A stretch of DNA of 64,000 nt, from NCBI RefSeq assembly GCF_016924655.1, contig NZ_JAFFJU010000002.1, positions 558,001 through 622,000 of the forward strand, given 5' to 3'. The DNA is from Sphingomonas arenae (lineage in GTDB: Bacteria > Pseudomonadota > Alphaproteobacteria > Sphingomonadales > Sphingomonadaceae). Below the pieces are notes generated by a model. The model did no database searches. It was not told the DNA's origin and worked only from the letters and a program-made list of their open reading frames with translations. Below, piece by piece: positions 48,990-58,601 of the stretch. The position numbers were made by a program, and so were the translations under genes. Position 1 is the first letter of the stretch. The number at the start of each line of letters is the position of its first letter.

Positions 48990-49586
48990 ATGACTCGGAG
49001 CCTGTTCGCCACCCGACTCCACGAAGCCGATCTCGGCGACGAGGCGCTCCTCGCCGACCTCGCCCATTCCATCCGCAGCCTTGCCGAGGACGACGTCGCC
49101 GGCCAGCGCTGGAGCCGCGACAAGGGCTATCGCGGCTACACCAGCTACGCCTCGCTGGACGACCTCCCTCGGCGCGACCCGGCCTTTGCGGACCTGTCCA
49201 GGCACCTCGTGCGCCATGCCGCCGCCTTCGCTTCCGACTGCGCCTTCGCCATGCCCCGCAAGCCGCGCATCGACAGCCTTTGGGTCAATCTGCTGCGCGG
49301 CGGCGGGCACCACAGCGCGCACATCCACCCGCACAGCATCATCAGCGGCACGCTCTACGTGGAGGTGCCCCCCGGCACCGGCGCAATCCGCTTCGAGGAC
49401 CCGCGCCTGCCCATGATGATGGCCGCACCGACGCGCCACGAGGATGCGCCGGAGGAGCTGCAGCCCTTCGTCACCGTGCAGCCCCGCCCGGGCCTGATCC
49501 TGCTGTGGGAAAGCTGGCTGCGGCACGAGGTACTACCCGGCACCGGCCGCGCCGAGAGGTTGTCCATCTCCTTCAACTTCGCCTGA
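48990..49586 (+). CDS. Putative 2OG-Fe(II) oxygenase, TIGR02466 type
   Basis: A 198-residue protein with a double-stranded beta-helix iron site: HIHPHSIISGTLYVEVPP (111-128), with His111 or His113 as ligand, His179 (LRHEV) as the distal ligand and Arg190 for 2-oxoglutarate. This matches the TIGR02466 family of predicted oxygenases, common in proteobacteria and often near glycan or membrane genes. Substrate unknown. Confidence 0.82.
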   Translation: MTRSLFATRLHEADLGDEALLADLAHSIRSLAEDDVAGQRWSRDKGYRGYTSYASLDDLPRRDPAFADLSRHLVRHAAAFASDCAFAMPRKPRIDSLWVNLLRGGGHHSAHIHPHSIISGTLYVEVPPGTGAIRFEDPRLPMMMAAPTRHEDAPEELQPFVTVQPRPGLILLWESWLRHEVLPGTGRAERLSISFNFA

Positions 49587-49589
49587 GTC

Positions 49590-49676
49590 GTCACCCCGGA
49601 CTTGATCCAGGGTCCGCCTTCCTTTCTAGGAGACGCCAACAGAAGCAGGCGGACCCCGGCTCTAGGCCGGGGTGAC
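49590..49676. repeat. 87-bp palindromic repeat upstream of ychF
   Basis: Imperfect 30-bp inverted arms (49590-49619 and 49647-49676, 26 of 30 match) with a 27-bp loop, starting GTCACCCCGG and ending CCGGGGTGAC. It fills the gap between the oxygenase and ychF. Its length equals that of the element in glyS, and both arms share GTCA at the ends and GGGTCC within. Confidence 0.85.
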
Positions 49677-49694
49677 GCAGTCTCAGGAGTACAC

Positions 49695-50795
49695 ATGGGT
49701 TTCCGCTGCGGCATCGTCGGCCTGCCGAACGTCGGCAAGTCGACCCTCTTCAACGCCCTGACCGAGACGCAGGCGGCGCAGGCGGCCAATTATCCGTTCT
49801 GCACGATCGAGCCGAACGTCGGGCAGGTCGGCGTCCCCGACCCGCGCCTCGACAAGCTCGCGGCGATCGCCGGCTCGGCCAAGATCATCCCCACGCAGCT
49901 CGGCTTTGTGGATATCGCGGGCCTGGTGAAGGGCGCGAGCAAGGGCGAGGGTCTCGGCAACCAGTTCCTCGGCAACATCCGCGAGGTGGACGCCATCGTC
50001 CACGTCCTGCGCTGCTTCGAGAATGACGACATCCAGCATGTCGCCAACAAGGTCGATCCGCTCGCTGATGCGGAGACGGTTGAGACCGAGCTGCTGTTGT
50101 CCGACCTCGAGAGCCTGGAAAAGCGCGTGCCCAACCTCATCAAGCGAGGGCAGCAGGGCGACAAGGAGAGCAAGATCGCCGCTTCCGTCCTGGGGCAGAC
50201 GCTGGAGCTGCTGCGCGAGGGCAAGCCGGCGCGCCTGACCCAGCCGAAGGACGAGGAAGAAGCGCGAGTCTTCGCTCAGGCCCAGCTGATCACGGGCAAG
50301 CCGATACTCTACGTCTGCAACGTTAATGAGGAGGACGCGGCCCGCGGCAACGCGCTATCCGAGCAGGTGTTCGCGAAGGCCAGAGCCGAGAGCGCCAACG
50401 CTGTGGTCGTCTCCGCAGCGATCGAGTCCGAGCTGGTCGGCATGGGGCAAGAGGACCGCATGGAGTTCCTGTCCGAACTCGGCCTTACCGAAACCGGCCT
50501 CGCCCGCGTCATCCGCGCTGGCTACGACCTCCTCCACCTCATCACCTTCTTCACCGTCGGCCCTAAGGAAGCCCGTGCATGGACGGTCGAGAAGGGGGCC
50601 AAAGCTCCGCAGGCGGCGGGCGCCATCCACTCCGACTTCGAACGCGGCTTCATCCGCGCCGAAACCATCGCCTACGACGACTATATCGCCCTGAACGGCG
50701 AAGCCGGCGCCCGTGACGCAGGCAAGCTGCGGCAGGAGGGTAAGGACTATGTGGTGCAGGACGGCGACGTGATGCACTTCAAGTTCAACGTCTGA
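49695..50795 (+). CDS. ychF: Ribosome-associated ATPase/GTPase YchF
   Basis: A 366-residue Obg-related P-loop protein starting at ATG 49695 (CAGGAG upstream). G1 is GLPNVGKST at 9-17; FVDIAGLVKGASKGEG is the G3 region; the NVNEED motif replaces NKxD, as in ATP-preferring YchF. The C-terminal TGS domain ends DGDVMHFKFNV. It acts on ribosomes and stress responses. Confidence 0.97.
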   Translation: MGFRCGIVGLPNVGKSTLFNALTETQAAQAANYPFCTIEPNVGQVGVPDPRLDKLAAIAGSAKIIPTQLGFVDIAGLVKGASKGEGLGNQFLGNIREVDAIVHVLRCFENDDIQHVANKVDPLADAETVETELLLSDLESLEKRVPNLIKRGQQGDKESKIAASVLGQTLELLREGKPARLTQPKDEEEARVFAQAQLITGKPILYVCNVNEEDAARGNALSEQVFAKARAESANAVVVSAAIESELVGMGQEDRMEFLSELGLTETGLARVIRAGYDLLHLITFFTVGPKEARAWTVEKGAKAPQAAGAIHSDFERGFIRAETIAYDDYIALNGEAGARDAGKLRQEGKDYVVQDGDVMHFKFNV

Positions 50796-50805
50796 AGCAC
50801 CGATG

Positions 50806-50824
50806 CTAACGCCGAAGGCGTTAG
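50806..50824 (+). terminator. Hairpin after ychF
   Basis: CTAACGCC and GGCGTTAG (perfect 8-bp arms, GAA loop) begin 10 bases after the ychF stop. No T-run follows, so termination is uncertain. Confidence 0.5.
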
Positions 50825-50920
50825 GCGAGAGATGCGGAGGGCGGGCCGGCCTGCAGCGCAGCCGACAGGACCGACGTCTTGGGATTTACTCCCATGACGG
50901 GCTCTTCCATGAGAGCATTC

Positions 50921-51373
50921 ATGATCTATTTCGAAGACCTCGTGCTCGGCGAGGAACAGCTATTCGGCTCCGTCGAGGTCACCCGCGAGGAAGTCATCGA
51001 CTTCGCGCGCAAGTACGACCCGCAGCCGTTCCATTTGTCTGACGAGGCCGCGGCCAAGACCTACTTCGGTCGCCTATCGGCCAGTGGCTGGCATACCTGC
51101 GCGATGACCATGGGAGTGATCGCGCGCCGCGTGGTGCAGCAGGAGCAGGCCGGCCTCGGCTCCCCGGGGATCGACGAGCTGCGTTGGCTAAAGCCCGTCT
51201 ACCCGGGCGACACGCTCAGCGTGTACGGCACGGTGATCGAAAAAACTCCTTCGCGTTCCAAACCCGATATCGGCAGCTTTCGGACGCAGACCCGCGTCGT
51301 CAATCAGGATGGGGTCGACGTGATGCGGTTCACCAGCATCGTGCTGATCAGGCGGCGCCCGACGCAAGGCTGA
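50921..51373 (+). CDS. MaoC-family dehydratase (hot-dog fold)
   Basis: A 150-residue hot-dog protein with FARKYDPQPFHLSDEAA and FGRLSASGWHTCAM, where the Asp-His pair is the hydratase site of MaoC/(R)-enoyl-CoA hydratases. I start at ATG 50921 (MIYFEDLVLGE, GAGAG upstream); ATG 50909 is possible. It probably hydrates an enoyl-CoA, but no acyl-CoA genes are adjacent. Confidence 0.88.
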   Translation: MIYFEDLVLGEEQLFGSVEVTREEVIDFARKYDPQPFHLSDEAAAKTYFGRLSASGWHTCAMTMGVIARRVVQQEQAGLGSPGIDELRWLKPVYPGDTLSVYGTVIEKTPSRSKPDIGSFRTQTRVVNQDGVDVMRFTSIVLIRRRPTQG

Positions 51374-51376
51374 CGC

Positions 51377-52114
51377 GTGCCCGACATCCAGATCGGAACA
51401 GCCGGTTGGACGATCCCCCGCGATGTTGCCGTCAAGTTCCCGAAGGAAGGTTCAGCCTTGGAGCGTTATGCGGCGCAGTTCAGCTGTGCCGAGATCAACA
51501 GCAGCTTTCATCGGTCGCACCGGCCATCCACTTGGGTGCGCTGGCGGAACAGCGTTCCCGAAGCATTTCGGTTCTCCGTCAAGCTGCCGAAGACCATCAC
51601 GCATACGCGTCGTCTTGTGGATGCGACCGAACTGCTGGACGCCTTCCTGTCAGAAGTTGCGCATCTCGAGGAAAGGCTGGCCGTGCTGCTGGTACAGTTG
51701 CCCCCAAGCCTCGCGTTTGACACTGGCACTGTCGAACGCTTCTTTGCCGATTTGGTCCGCCGCGCGACTGTCCCCCTCGCCTGCGAGCCGCGTCATGCGA
51801 GCTGGTTCCAGCCTGATGCCGACACGCTACTGGGCGCTCTTGGCGTTGCGCGCGTAGCGGCCGATCCCGCCCGCGTTCCGGCCGCTGCAGAGCCGGGCGG
51901 GTCCGGCACTTTGCGATACTGGCGCCTGCACGGATCACCGGTCATGTACCGATCGAGCTATGGGGATCGGATCACGTCATATGCCGAGCAGATGACGAAA
52001 GCCGCTCGATCAGCGGAATGCTGGTGCATCTTCGATAACACCGCCAGTTCCGCAGCAACGGCAGATGCACTGCAACTTCAAGCCGCTATGCGCCGGCAAA
52101 TTCCAGTAGGCTGA
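51377..52114 (+). CDS. DUF72 family protein
   Basis: A 245-residue TIM-barrel protein from GTG 51377: IQIGTAGWTIP at the start, then SFHRSHRPSTWVRW, FRFSVKLPKTITHT and the C-terminal CWCIFDNTA. These are the DUF72 (YecE) marks; function unknown. Its 3' end overlaps the convergent apt gene by 29 bases. Confidence 0.9.
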   Translation: MPDIQIGTAGWTIPRDVAVKFPKEGSALERYAAQFSCAEINSSFHRSHRPSTWVRWRNSVPEAFRFSVKLPKTITHTRRLVDATELLDAFLSEVAHLEERLAVLLVQLPPSLAFDTGTVERFFADLVRRATVPLACEPRHASWFQPDADTLLGALGVARVAADPARVPAAAEPGGSGTLRYWRLHGSPVMYRSSYGDRITSYAEQMTKAARSAECWCIFDNTASSAATADALQLQAAMRRQIPVG

Positions 52115-52625
52115 CGCAATCAACCCCATTCTGCCGGAGCATCGCGCTGCCGCCGAGCTCCGATAGGTCGATAATGAAGCGAGCGCCGGTGACCACGCCG
52201 CCAGCCCGTCGCACCAGGCGTGCGGCCGCCAAGGCCGTGCCGCCGGTAGCCAGCAAGTCGTCCACGATCAGCACCCGCGCGCCGGGCGTGCAGGCGTCGA
52301 CGTGCATTGCCAGCCGGTCGGAGCCATATTCCAGCGAATAGTCCTCGGCAATCGTCTGGCCTGGAAGCTTGCCGTCCTTGCGGATCAGCAGCAGGCCGCA
52401 TCCGAGTTCCACCGCCAGTGCACCGCCGATCGCGAACCCCCGTGCGTCAATCGCGGCGACGAGGTCCGGCTCCTGCTCCACCGTGGCACCCAGGCGGGAG
52501 ACAGTCTCCCCGAAGCCCCACGGGTCGAGCAGCAAAGTCGTGATGTCGCGAAACTGGATGCCGGGCTTGGGGAAGTCGGGGATCGTCCGCACCAAGCGCT
52601 TCAGGTCATCGTTGTAATTCGTCAT
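52086..52625 (-). CDS. apt: Adenine phosphoribosyltransferase
   Basis: A 179-residue purine salvage enzyme. The PRPP-binding motif VLIVDDLLATGGT is at 118-130; PGIQFRDITTLL near 21-32 and ARGF at 61-64 are also typical. It makes AMP from adenine. It lies downstream of petABC behind a terminator. Confidence 0.96.
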   Translation of the reverse strand: MTNYNDDLKRLVRTIPDFPKPGIQFRDITTLLLDPWGFGETVSRLGATVEQEPDLVAAIDARGFAIGGALAVELGCGLLLIRKDGKLPGQTIAEDYSLEYGSDRLAMHVDACTPGARVLIVDDLLATGGTALAAARLVRRAGGVVTGARFIIDLSELGGSAMLRQNGVDCVSLLEFAGA

Positions 52626-52648
52626 GCGGGCTTGTCCCTAACGCAAAC

Positions 52649-52673
52649 AGCCCGGCGCCAAGGACGCCGGGCT
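52649..52673 (-). terminator. Terminator of the petABC operon
   Basis: On the minus strand AGCCCGGCG and CGCCGGGCT (9-bp perfect arms, 7-base loop) are followed by GTTTG, 31 bases after the cytochrome c1 stop. Confidence 0.7.
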
Positions 52674-52703
52674 GCTGCTGCTGCATTGTAGTGGAGGCGC
52701 TGA

Positions 52704-53627
52704 TCAGCCGGCGATCCCGCGCTCGCCCTTCTGTTCGTCCATGCGCTCTCGGAAAGCGGGCTCCAGCGGACCCCGGATAGAGACCTCGCGCTTGGCCGTG
52801 GCCCAGATGTTCCGGTAGGCCAGGTAGGCCAGGATGGTCGCGATGGTGAGGAAGATCAGCGTCGCCCATCCGGCGCGGTGACGATTCTCGAGCGTCGGCT
52901 CCGCGGTCCACATCAGGAAGGCGCTGACGTCCTTGGCCATCTGGTCGACGGTGGACTTGGTCCCATCGGCGTAGGTCACCTGCCCGTCCGCGGTCAGGGG
53001 CGGCGGCATCGCGATATTGAGGTTCGCGAAATACGGGTTGTAGTGGAGGCCCTGACCCGTCTTCGCTTCAGGGAACTTGCGAAGCAGCTCGGCCGGTTGC
53101 TGCTGGTAACCTGTCAACAGCGAGTAGATATACTCAGCGCCGCCCTCGCGAGCTTCGGTGATCAGCGACAGGTCGGGCGGATAGGCGTTATTGTTCGCCG
53201 CACGGGCCGCAGTCTCGTTGGCATAGGGGCTTGGGAAGCGGTCGGAGGGCAGTGCCTTGCGCGTCGTCGCCTCACCAGTTTCCGGGTTTACGTCAGGAAC
53301 CTCGATCGCCCACTGGTTGGCGATGGCCTTCACTTCGGCCTCGTTATAGCCAAGGTCCGACAGCTGGTAGAAGCTGACGAACTTCATCCCGTGGCAGGCG
53401 GCGCAGACCTCCTTGTAGACCTGGAAGCCGCGCTGCAGCTGTTCCCGGTTGTACTTGCCGAACATGCCTTCGTGCGTGAACGCGACGTTCTTCGGCTTAA
53501 GGTGGAACTCCTCCTCGGCCGTGTGCGGGGACGGGTTCTGGATCGCGTCAATGCCATTCACGACCAGGGAGATGAGCAGGACGCCGACGAAGCCGAGCCC
53601 GACGAAGAAACCGATGATGCGGACCAT
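52704..53627 (-). CDS. petC: Cytochrome c1 of the bc1 complex
   Basis: A 307-residue membrane-anchored c-type cytochrome. The haem site CAACH is at 75-79; AMPPPL supplies the axial Met; an N-terminal signal/anchor (5-24) and a C-terminal helix (about 262-280) hold it in the membrane. It passes electrons from the Rieske centre to cytochrome c. Third gene of the Rieske, cytochrome b, cytochrome c1 operon. Confidence 0.97.
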   Translation of the reverse strand: MVRIIGFFVGLGFVGVLLISLVVNGIDAIQNPSPHTAEEEFHLKPKNVAFTHEGMFGKYNREQLQRGFQVYKEVCAACHGMKFVSFYQLSDLGYNEAEVKAIANQWAIEVPDVNPETGEATTRKALPSDRFPSPYANETAARAANNNAYPPDLSLITEAREGGAEYIYSLLTGYQQQPAELLRKFPEAKTGQGLHYNPYFANLNIAMPPPLTADGQVTYADGTKSTVDQMAKDVSAFLMWTAEPTLENRHRAGWATLIFLTIATILAYLAYRNIWATAKREVSIRGPLEPAFRERMDEQKGERGIAG

Positions 53628-53641
53628 GTGTCCCTTATCCC

Positions 53642-54952
53642 TTATTCAACGGCCGTGACGGCGGGCGACGTCTTGGCCAGCCCGAACGGAGCGCTCTCCT
53701 GCTTCTCACCGTGCAGCACCGATTCCGTGATCGAGTTCGGCAGCGGCAGCGGCTTCTCGAACTTCGAGACGAGCGGCAGGATGATGAGGAAGTGCGCGAA
53801 ATAATAGGCGGCGGCGACCTGGCTCAGCGCCACGGTGAGCGGCGTGATGTGCGCCACCCCGAGATAGCCGAGCAGCGCGATGTCGAACACCAGAATCCAG
53901 AAGAAGATCTTGTACACCGGACGGTAGCTGGTCGACCGGATCGGCGAGCGGTCCAGCCAGGTGAGGAAAAACAGCAGCAGGATCGAGCTGAACATCGCCA
54001 GCACGCCCCACAGCTTCGCCGGCAGGATGAAGTCCACCGTGAAGGCCCGCAGGATCGCGTAGAAGGGCCAGAAATACCATTCCGGGACGATGTGCGCCGG
54101 CGTCACCAGCGGGTTCGCCTCGATGTAGTTGTCGGGGTGACCCAGGCTGTACGGCCAGAAGAAGATGAACAGCGAGAAGATGATCAGCGCCACGCCCAGG
54201 CCGAAGCCGTCCTTCGCCGTGTAGAACGGGTGAAAGGGCAGCGTGTCCTTCTCATCCTTGACGTCCACGCCGGTCGGGTTCGACGAACCCGGGATGTGCA
54301 GCGCCCAGATCTTGAGGATCGTCACGCCCGCGATCACGAACGGCAGCAGGTAGTGAAGCGAGAAGAAGCGGGTCAGCGCGGCTTGGTCCGGCGCATAGCC
54401 GCCGAGCAGCCAGACCCGGATCGGCTCACCAACCAGCGGGATCGCCGAGAAGAAGCCGGTGATCACCTGCGCCCCCCAGTAGCTCATCTGCCCCCAGGGA
54501 AGGACGTACCCCATGAACGCGGTGGCCATCATCAGGAGATAGATGACGAGGCCGAGCATCCACACGACTTCACGCGGAGCCTTGTAGGAACCGTAGTAGA
54601 GGCCGCGGAAAATGTGGATGTAGATGACTGCGAAGAAGAAGCTGGCACCGTTCTGGTGAACGTAGCGCAGCAGCCAGCCCGCGTTGACGTCGCGCATGAT
54701 GCGCTCGACCGACCCGAAGGCCGCACCCGCGTAGCTGTTGTAGTGCATCGCCAGCACGATGCCGGTGATGATCTGCACCATCAGTGCGAAACCGGCCATG
54801 AACCCGAAATTCCAGAAGAAGTTCAGGTTCCGCGGGACCGGATAGCCGCCGCCGACCGCACCATAGACCAGGCGCGGAACGGGAAGGCGCTCGTCCACCC
54901 ACTTCATGAAGGGTGACTTCGGTTCGTAGGGCTTGGCCCAGGCAAAGCTCAT
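53642..54952 (-). CDS. petB: Cytochrome b of the bc1 complex
   Basis: A 436-residue integral membrane protein with eight or nine helices carrying two b haems. [23 protein letters not shown] and the [14 protein letters not shown] segment (PEWY, quinol oxidation site) are diagnostic. It lies 14 bp upstream of petC and 24 bp downstream of the Rieske gene. Confidence 0.98.
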   Translation of the reverse strand: MSFAWAKPYEPKSPFMKWVDERLPVPRLVYGAVGGGYPVPRNLNFFWNFGFMAGFALMVQIITGIVLAMHYNSYAGAAFGSVERIMRDVNAGWLLRYVHQNGASFFFAVIYIHIFRGLYYGSYKAPREVVWMLGLVIYLLMMATAFMGYVLPWGQMSYWGAQVITGFFSAIPLVGEPIRVWLLGGYAPDQAALTRFFSLHYLLPFVIAGVTILKIWALHIPGSSNPTGVDVKDEKDTLPFHPFYTAKDGFGLGVALIIFSLFIFFWPYSLGHPDNYIEANPLVTPAHIVPEWYFWPFYAILRAFTVDFILPAKLWGVLAMFSSILLLFFLTWLDRSPIRSTSYRPVYKIFFWILVFDIALLGYLGVAHITPLTVALSQVAAAYYFAHFLIILPLVSKFEKPLPLPNSITESVLHGEKQESAPFGLAKTSPAVTAVE

Positions 54953-54976
54953 GATCGGTTCCTAACCCTCGTGACT

Positions 54977-55558
54977 TCAGCCGATCCGAACCACGGTATC
55001 GGAGGCAAATTCATATTCCGGCACGACCAGGTTCAATGGCGCGGGGCCCTTACGGATGCGCGCCGCCTGGTCGTAGTGCGAGCCGTGGCAGGGGCAGAAA
55101 TAGCCGCCATACTCGCCCTTGTTCTCGCCCTCGCCGATGCCCAGGGGGACGCAGCCCAGATGCGTGCAGACGCCCAGAGTTACGAGCCAGTTCGTCTTGC
55201 CGGGCTTGGTCCGGTCGGCGAGCGTCTGCGGATCGCGCAGGTCAGACAGCGGCACCTTGTTCGCCGCCTGGATCTCCTGCGGGGTCAGGTTGCGGATGAA
55301 CACCGGCTGCTTGCGCCACACGGTCTTGATGCCTTGGCCGGGCGCGATCTTCGAGATGTCCACCTCGACCGACGCGAGCGCACGAACTTCGGCCGACGGG
55401 CTCATCTGGTTGACGAGCGGCAGGACCGCGATGCCCGCGCCCACTCCGGCAAAGCTCACCGCGGCGATGTTGATGAAGTCGCGGCGCCGCACGCCATCCC
55501 CCGCCTCCGGGGTCGGCTCGCCGGGCATCATCGGCTGGGTCTGTTCCACTGTGGCCAT
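54977..55558 (-). CDS. petA: Rieske iron-sulfur subunit of the bc1 complex
   Basis: A 193-residue protein starting at ATG 55558. Twin arginines at 24-26 (RRRDFINIAA) precede the single membrane helix, indicating Tat export. Cluster ligands are Cys131-His133 (CTHLGC) and Cys155-His158 (CPCHG), with Cys136 and Cys157 forming the disulfide. It is the first gene of petABC, divergent from hemF. Confidence 0.97.
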   Translation of the reverse strand: MATVEQTQPMMPGEPTPEAGDGVRRRDFINIAAVSFAGVGAGIAVLPLVNQMSPSAEVRALASVEVDISKIAPGQGIKTVWRKQPVFIRNLTPQEIQAANKVPLSDLRDPQTLADRTKPGKTNWLVTLGVCTHLGCVPLGIGEGENKGEYGGYFCPCHGSHYDQAARIRKGPAPLNLVVPEYEFASDTVVRIG

Positions 55559-55752
55559 CTGTACCTTCGACGCATCTGAAAGAGCGCGTACGGACGGGCA
55601 CGCGCCTATGACGAATGCCGCCACGGCGGACCGAAGCGGGTTGGCGCGCCTGATAGCGAGGCGTTACGAGCTTTCCAAGCGGCTTGTTGAATGCTGCGAG
55701 CGGTTCGCAACTGGGACTTTTACGGATGCTGTCGGTCGCCTAACAGCCGGCC

Positions 55753-56595
55753 ATGGACCCCCTGGATCAGCAGCAGCAAGCCGCCCGTACCTGGTTCGAA
55801 TCCCTCCGTGACCGGATCTGCGCGGAATTCGAGGCGATCGAGCGAGAAGCGGGCAGCGAAGCGTGTTTCCTCTACACCCCTTGGGAGAGAGTCGACGTCA
55901 CGGGCGAACCCGGCGGCGGGGGTGTCCGTGGCCAGATGGCCGGGGAGGTTTTCGAGAAAGTCGGCGTGAACGTCTCCACGGTGGGCGGCCGCTTTTCGGA
56001 CGAGTTCGCGCGCTCCATCCCGGGCGCCGAGGAGGATCCGCGCTTCTTCGCCACGGGGATCAGCCTGGTGGCGCACATGGCGAACCCGCATGTGCCGGCC
56101 GTGCACATGAACACGCGCTTCCTGACAACGACGCGACGCTGGTTCGGCGGGGGAGCGGACCTCAATCCGGCGCTGCCGTACGATGAGGATCGGGCCTTCT
56201 TCCACGACCAGCTGCGCGCGGCCTGCGATCGGCACGATCCGACCTATTACGAACGCTTCGCCAAGTGGGCGGACGACTATTTCTGGCTTCCGCACCGCAA
56301 CGTCGCGCGTGGGGTCGGTGGAATCTTCTACGACCGGCTGGAAGGTGAGTTCGATCCGAACTTCGCCTTCACTCGCGACGTGGGCGAGGCCTTCCTGGCG
56401 GCGTTCCCGCCGCTGGTGCGCAAGCGGATGGGAATGCCGTTCAACGAAGCTGACATGGAGCGCCTGCTGGAGTTCCGCGGTCGGTACGTGGAGTTCAACC
56501 TCCTCTACGACCGCGGGACACTGTTCGGGCTCAAGACGGGGGGGAACGTCGACGCCATCCTGATGAGCCTGCCGCCGCTCGCCCGTTGGAAGTAG
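55753..56595 (+). CDS. hemF: Oxygen-dependent coproporphyrinogen III oxidase
   Basis: A 280-residue haem biosynthesis enzyme: ERVDVTGEPGGGGVRGQM, PHVPAVHMNTRFL, WFGGGADLNP, FYLPHR-like FWLPHRNVARGVGGIFYD and the C-terminal EFNLLYDRGTLFGLKTGGN segments are all conserved. It needs oxygen, so the organism respires aerobically. It is divergent from petABC, whose products carry haem. Confidence 0.97.
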   Translation: MDPLDQQQQAARTWFESLRDRICAEFEAIEREAGSEACFLYTPWERVDVTGEPGGGGVRGQMAGEVFEKVGVNVSTVGGRFSDEFARSIPGAEEDPRFFATGISLVAHMANPHVPAVHMNTRFLTTTRRWFGGGADLNPALPYDEDRAFFHDQLRAACDRHDPTYYERFAKWADDYFWLPHRNVARGVGGIFYDRLEGEFDPNFAFTRDVGEAFLAAFPPLVRKRMGMPFNEADMERLLEFRGRYVEFNLLYDRGTLFGLKTGGNVDAILMSLPPLARWK

Positions 56596-56596
56596 C

Positions 56597-57403
56597 TCAG
56601 GGCGCGTCTGGCACGGACGCCGATTCGGGAGCGGCCGGACCGGTCAGTTGCGCGTAGAGGCGGGTGATCAGGAGCACCAGCAGGACGGTCAATGCCGCCG
56701 AGAGCAGCTGCGAGGTCAGGGCCAGCACGAGAGCGCCGGTGCTCCATGGTTCCGGCGGCCCGTCGGCCAGACCCACCACCACCCCGACCACGCTCGTAAC
56801 GGCAGTGATCACGATCAAGGCGGCGACGAAGAACAGCACCAGGAAACCGAACAGCCGCCACCAGCGCCCGCGCGTCAGCCCCCAACTCCTTCGCAGGATC
56901 GTGATCGGTCCTGCCGCTTCGCTCCCAGCGACGGGTGTCGTCAGAATCAGGCGAACGGCGAGGAACAGGAAGATCAGCAGCACGACCACCATGATCAGCG
57001 CGCTCGTCGGATCGGGAGCGTTGGGGTTGGCCTCGATCCGCTGCGCGAAGGGAACCACCAAGAGGGCAAGCGGCAAGACCCACAACACAGTGGCTCCCAG
57101 GAAAGCCGGAGTTCGTCGCGCACCATGTGCGATGGCTTCACCAACCGACTGACGGCGCCCGAGCGCGATCTGCACCACGGCCAATTGCCCGACGACCCCG
57201 ATCAGCAAGGCAAGCAACTGGACCAGCGTCCACCAGCCCGGTTCCGCCATCTGGCCGGCCGGAGCGCGTGGCTGGACCATGGCCGAAATCGTGCCGGGCA
57301 GGACCATCAGGGCCAGCGCAAGGGTCGCGATGAGGCTGCCATCGCGCCGGAGAACCTCTCGCGTCTCGTCCCAGGCTCGTGAAATCGACAAAGGCTGCAT
57401 CAT
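56597..57403 (-). CDS. Multi-pass membrane protein of unknown function
   Basis: A 268-residue protein starting at ATG 57403 with GAGGG upstream. It has six hydrophobic segments (about 27-45, 58-82, 98-118, 136-160, 186-212 and 226-250) and a loop [20 protein letters not shown], a Trp/Arg-rich segment typical of glycerophosphodiester phosphodiesterase-type membrane domains and DUF4013-like proteins. No enzyme motif. It converges on hemF with one base between stops and is divergent from lipB. Confidence 0.7.
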   Translation of the reverse strand: MMQPLSISRAWDETREVLRRDGSLIATLALALMVLPGTISAMVQPRAPAGQMAEPGWWTLVQLLALLIGVVGQLAVVQIALGRRQSVGEAIAHGARRTPAFLGATVLWVLPLALLVVPFAQRIEANPNAPDPTSALIMVVVLLIFLFLAVRLILTTPVAGSEAAGPITILRRSWGLTRGRWWRLFGFLVLFFVAALIVITAVTSVVGVVVGLADGPPEPWSTGALVLALTSQLLSAALTVLLVLLITRLYAQLTGPAAPESASVPDAP

Positions 57404-57497
57404 GTCCCTCAACTCTCTTCGTGCGCGCTTATGCGCAAGGAGCGAGCGAACTGGCAATCGCTTGCCGATCGCGGTCAGCCGATCCATCTGCAGCGTG

Positions 57498-58154
57498 ATG
57501 ATCGATGACATAGCGTGGAAAGCGAGCGACGACCTCGTGCCCTATGACGAGGCACTGGCCTTCATGGAGGAACGGGCCGCGGCCATTCGCGCCGGCACGG
57601 CTTCCGAGTGCATCTGGCTGCTGGAGCACCCGCCGCTGTACACCGCCGGCACGAGCGCGGATCCCGCCGAGCTGTTCAATCCCGAGCAGTTTCCGGTCTT
57701 CGACGCGGGTCGGGGAGGACGCTACACCTATCATGGCCCGGGCCAGCGGGTCGGCTATCTCATGCTGGACCTCGATCGACGTGGGCGGGACGTCCGGCGC
57801 TTCGTCCATGCCCTGGAAGGCTGGATCATCGCCGCTTTGGCCGTGCTGGGAGTTGAGGCGCACCGCTCGTCGGGGCGGATCGGCATCTGGGTCGGCGAGG
57901 GTCCGGCCGAGGCGAAGATCGCGGCCATCGGCGTGCGGGTCAGGCGGTGGGTCACGCTTCACGGTTTCTCCGTCAACGTCAGCCCAAACCTGTCGCATTT
58001 CGGCGGCATCGTTCCCTGCGGAATTGCGGAATATGGCGTCACCAGCCTCGATGCGCTCGGAAAAAGCGCCCGGATGATGGACCTAGATCGCGCGTTGAGG
58101 GTTCACTGCCCTGATTTCCTTCGGGAAATCCGTGGAAGTGAGAAGGCCACTTGA
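57498..58154 (+). CDS. lipB: Octanoyltransferase LipB
   Basis: A 218-residue enzyme of lipoate synthesis that moves octanoyl groups from ACP to lipoyl domains. [14 protein letters not shown] (79-92), Lys140 (AKIAAIGV), His155 and the catalytic Cys174 (IVPCGI) are present. The start is ATG 57498; GTG 57495 is one codon earlier. No lipA is nearby. Confidence 0.95.
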   Translation: MIDDIAWKASDDLVPYDEALAFMEERAAAIRAGTASECIWLLEHPPLYTAGTSADPAELFNPEQFPVFDAGRGGRYTYHGPGQRVGYLMLDLDRRGRDVRRFVHALEGWIIAALAVLGVEAHRSSGRIGIWVGEGPAEAKIAAIGVRVRRWVTLHGFSVNVSPNLSHFGGIVPCGIAEYGVTSLDALGKSARMMDLDRALRVHCPDFLREIRGSEKAT

Positions 58155-58239
58155 GGGGCGCTTGGATCGCCACTATTGTGCCGCCCGATTTGCGACGCGG
58201 GCAAACCGCGCCAGATCCAATTTATCGAGGGAGTTTTGA

Positions 58240-58503
58240 ATGCGTGCTCTTATCCTGGTCGCTGGTGCGGCCCTCGCAGTTTCGGCCTGCAGCAGCAACG
58301 AAGCCGCGAACAACACTGCCGTTGACGAGAACCTGATGGCCGACAACATGATGATGTCGAACGACATGATGGCGACTGACGCCAACATGATGATGAACGA
58401 CATGAACATGTCGGCTGACGCCAACATGTCGGGCCTGAATGCGGCTGAGACCAACGACCTGATGACCAACACGCCGGACACCAACGTCGCAAACGGCATG
58501 TAA
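58240..58503 (+). CDS. Small Met/Asn/Asp-rich lipoprotein
   Basis: An 87-residue lipoprotein: signal with lipobox VSAC (Cys17), then a low-complexity mature part with 14 Met and many Asn and Asp (NMMMSNDMMATDANMMMNDM). There is no known domain. Met-rich stretches can bind Cu(I), but this is only a possibility. A terminator follows, and a second tiny lipoprotein gene comes next. Confidence 0.8.
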   Translation: MRALILVAGAALAVSACSSNEAANNTAVDENLMADNMMMSNDMMATDANMMMNDMNMSADANMSGLNAAETNDLMTNTPDTNVANGM

Positions 58504-58511
58504 CTGGTTCT

Positions 58512-58541
58512 CGCCTCCCCTGTCGGGAGGCGTTTGAGTTT
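58512..58541 (+). terminator. Terminator of the Met-rich lipoprotein gene
   Basis: CGCCTCCC and GGGAGGCG (8-bp perfect arms, CTGTC loop) followed by TTTGAGTTT, 9 bases after the stop. Confidence 0.8.
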
Positions 58542-58542
58542 G

Positions 58543-58574
58543 AGGGGGCTGCCGGTCCGTCCGGTGGCCCCCTT
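58543..58574. terminator. Second hairpin before the next lipoprotein gene
   Basis: GGGGGC and GCCCCC outer arms with an inner GCCGG/CCGGT pairing, then TTTCT. It could be a second terminator or a leader structure of the gene at 58602. Confidence 0.5.
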
Positions 58575-58601
58575 TCTCATGAGGAAGAGCGGGAGGACGG
58601 T

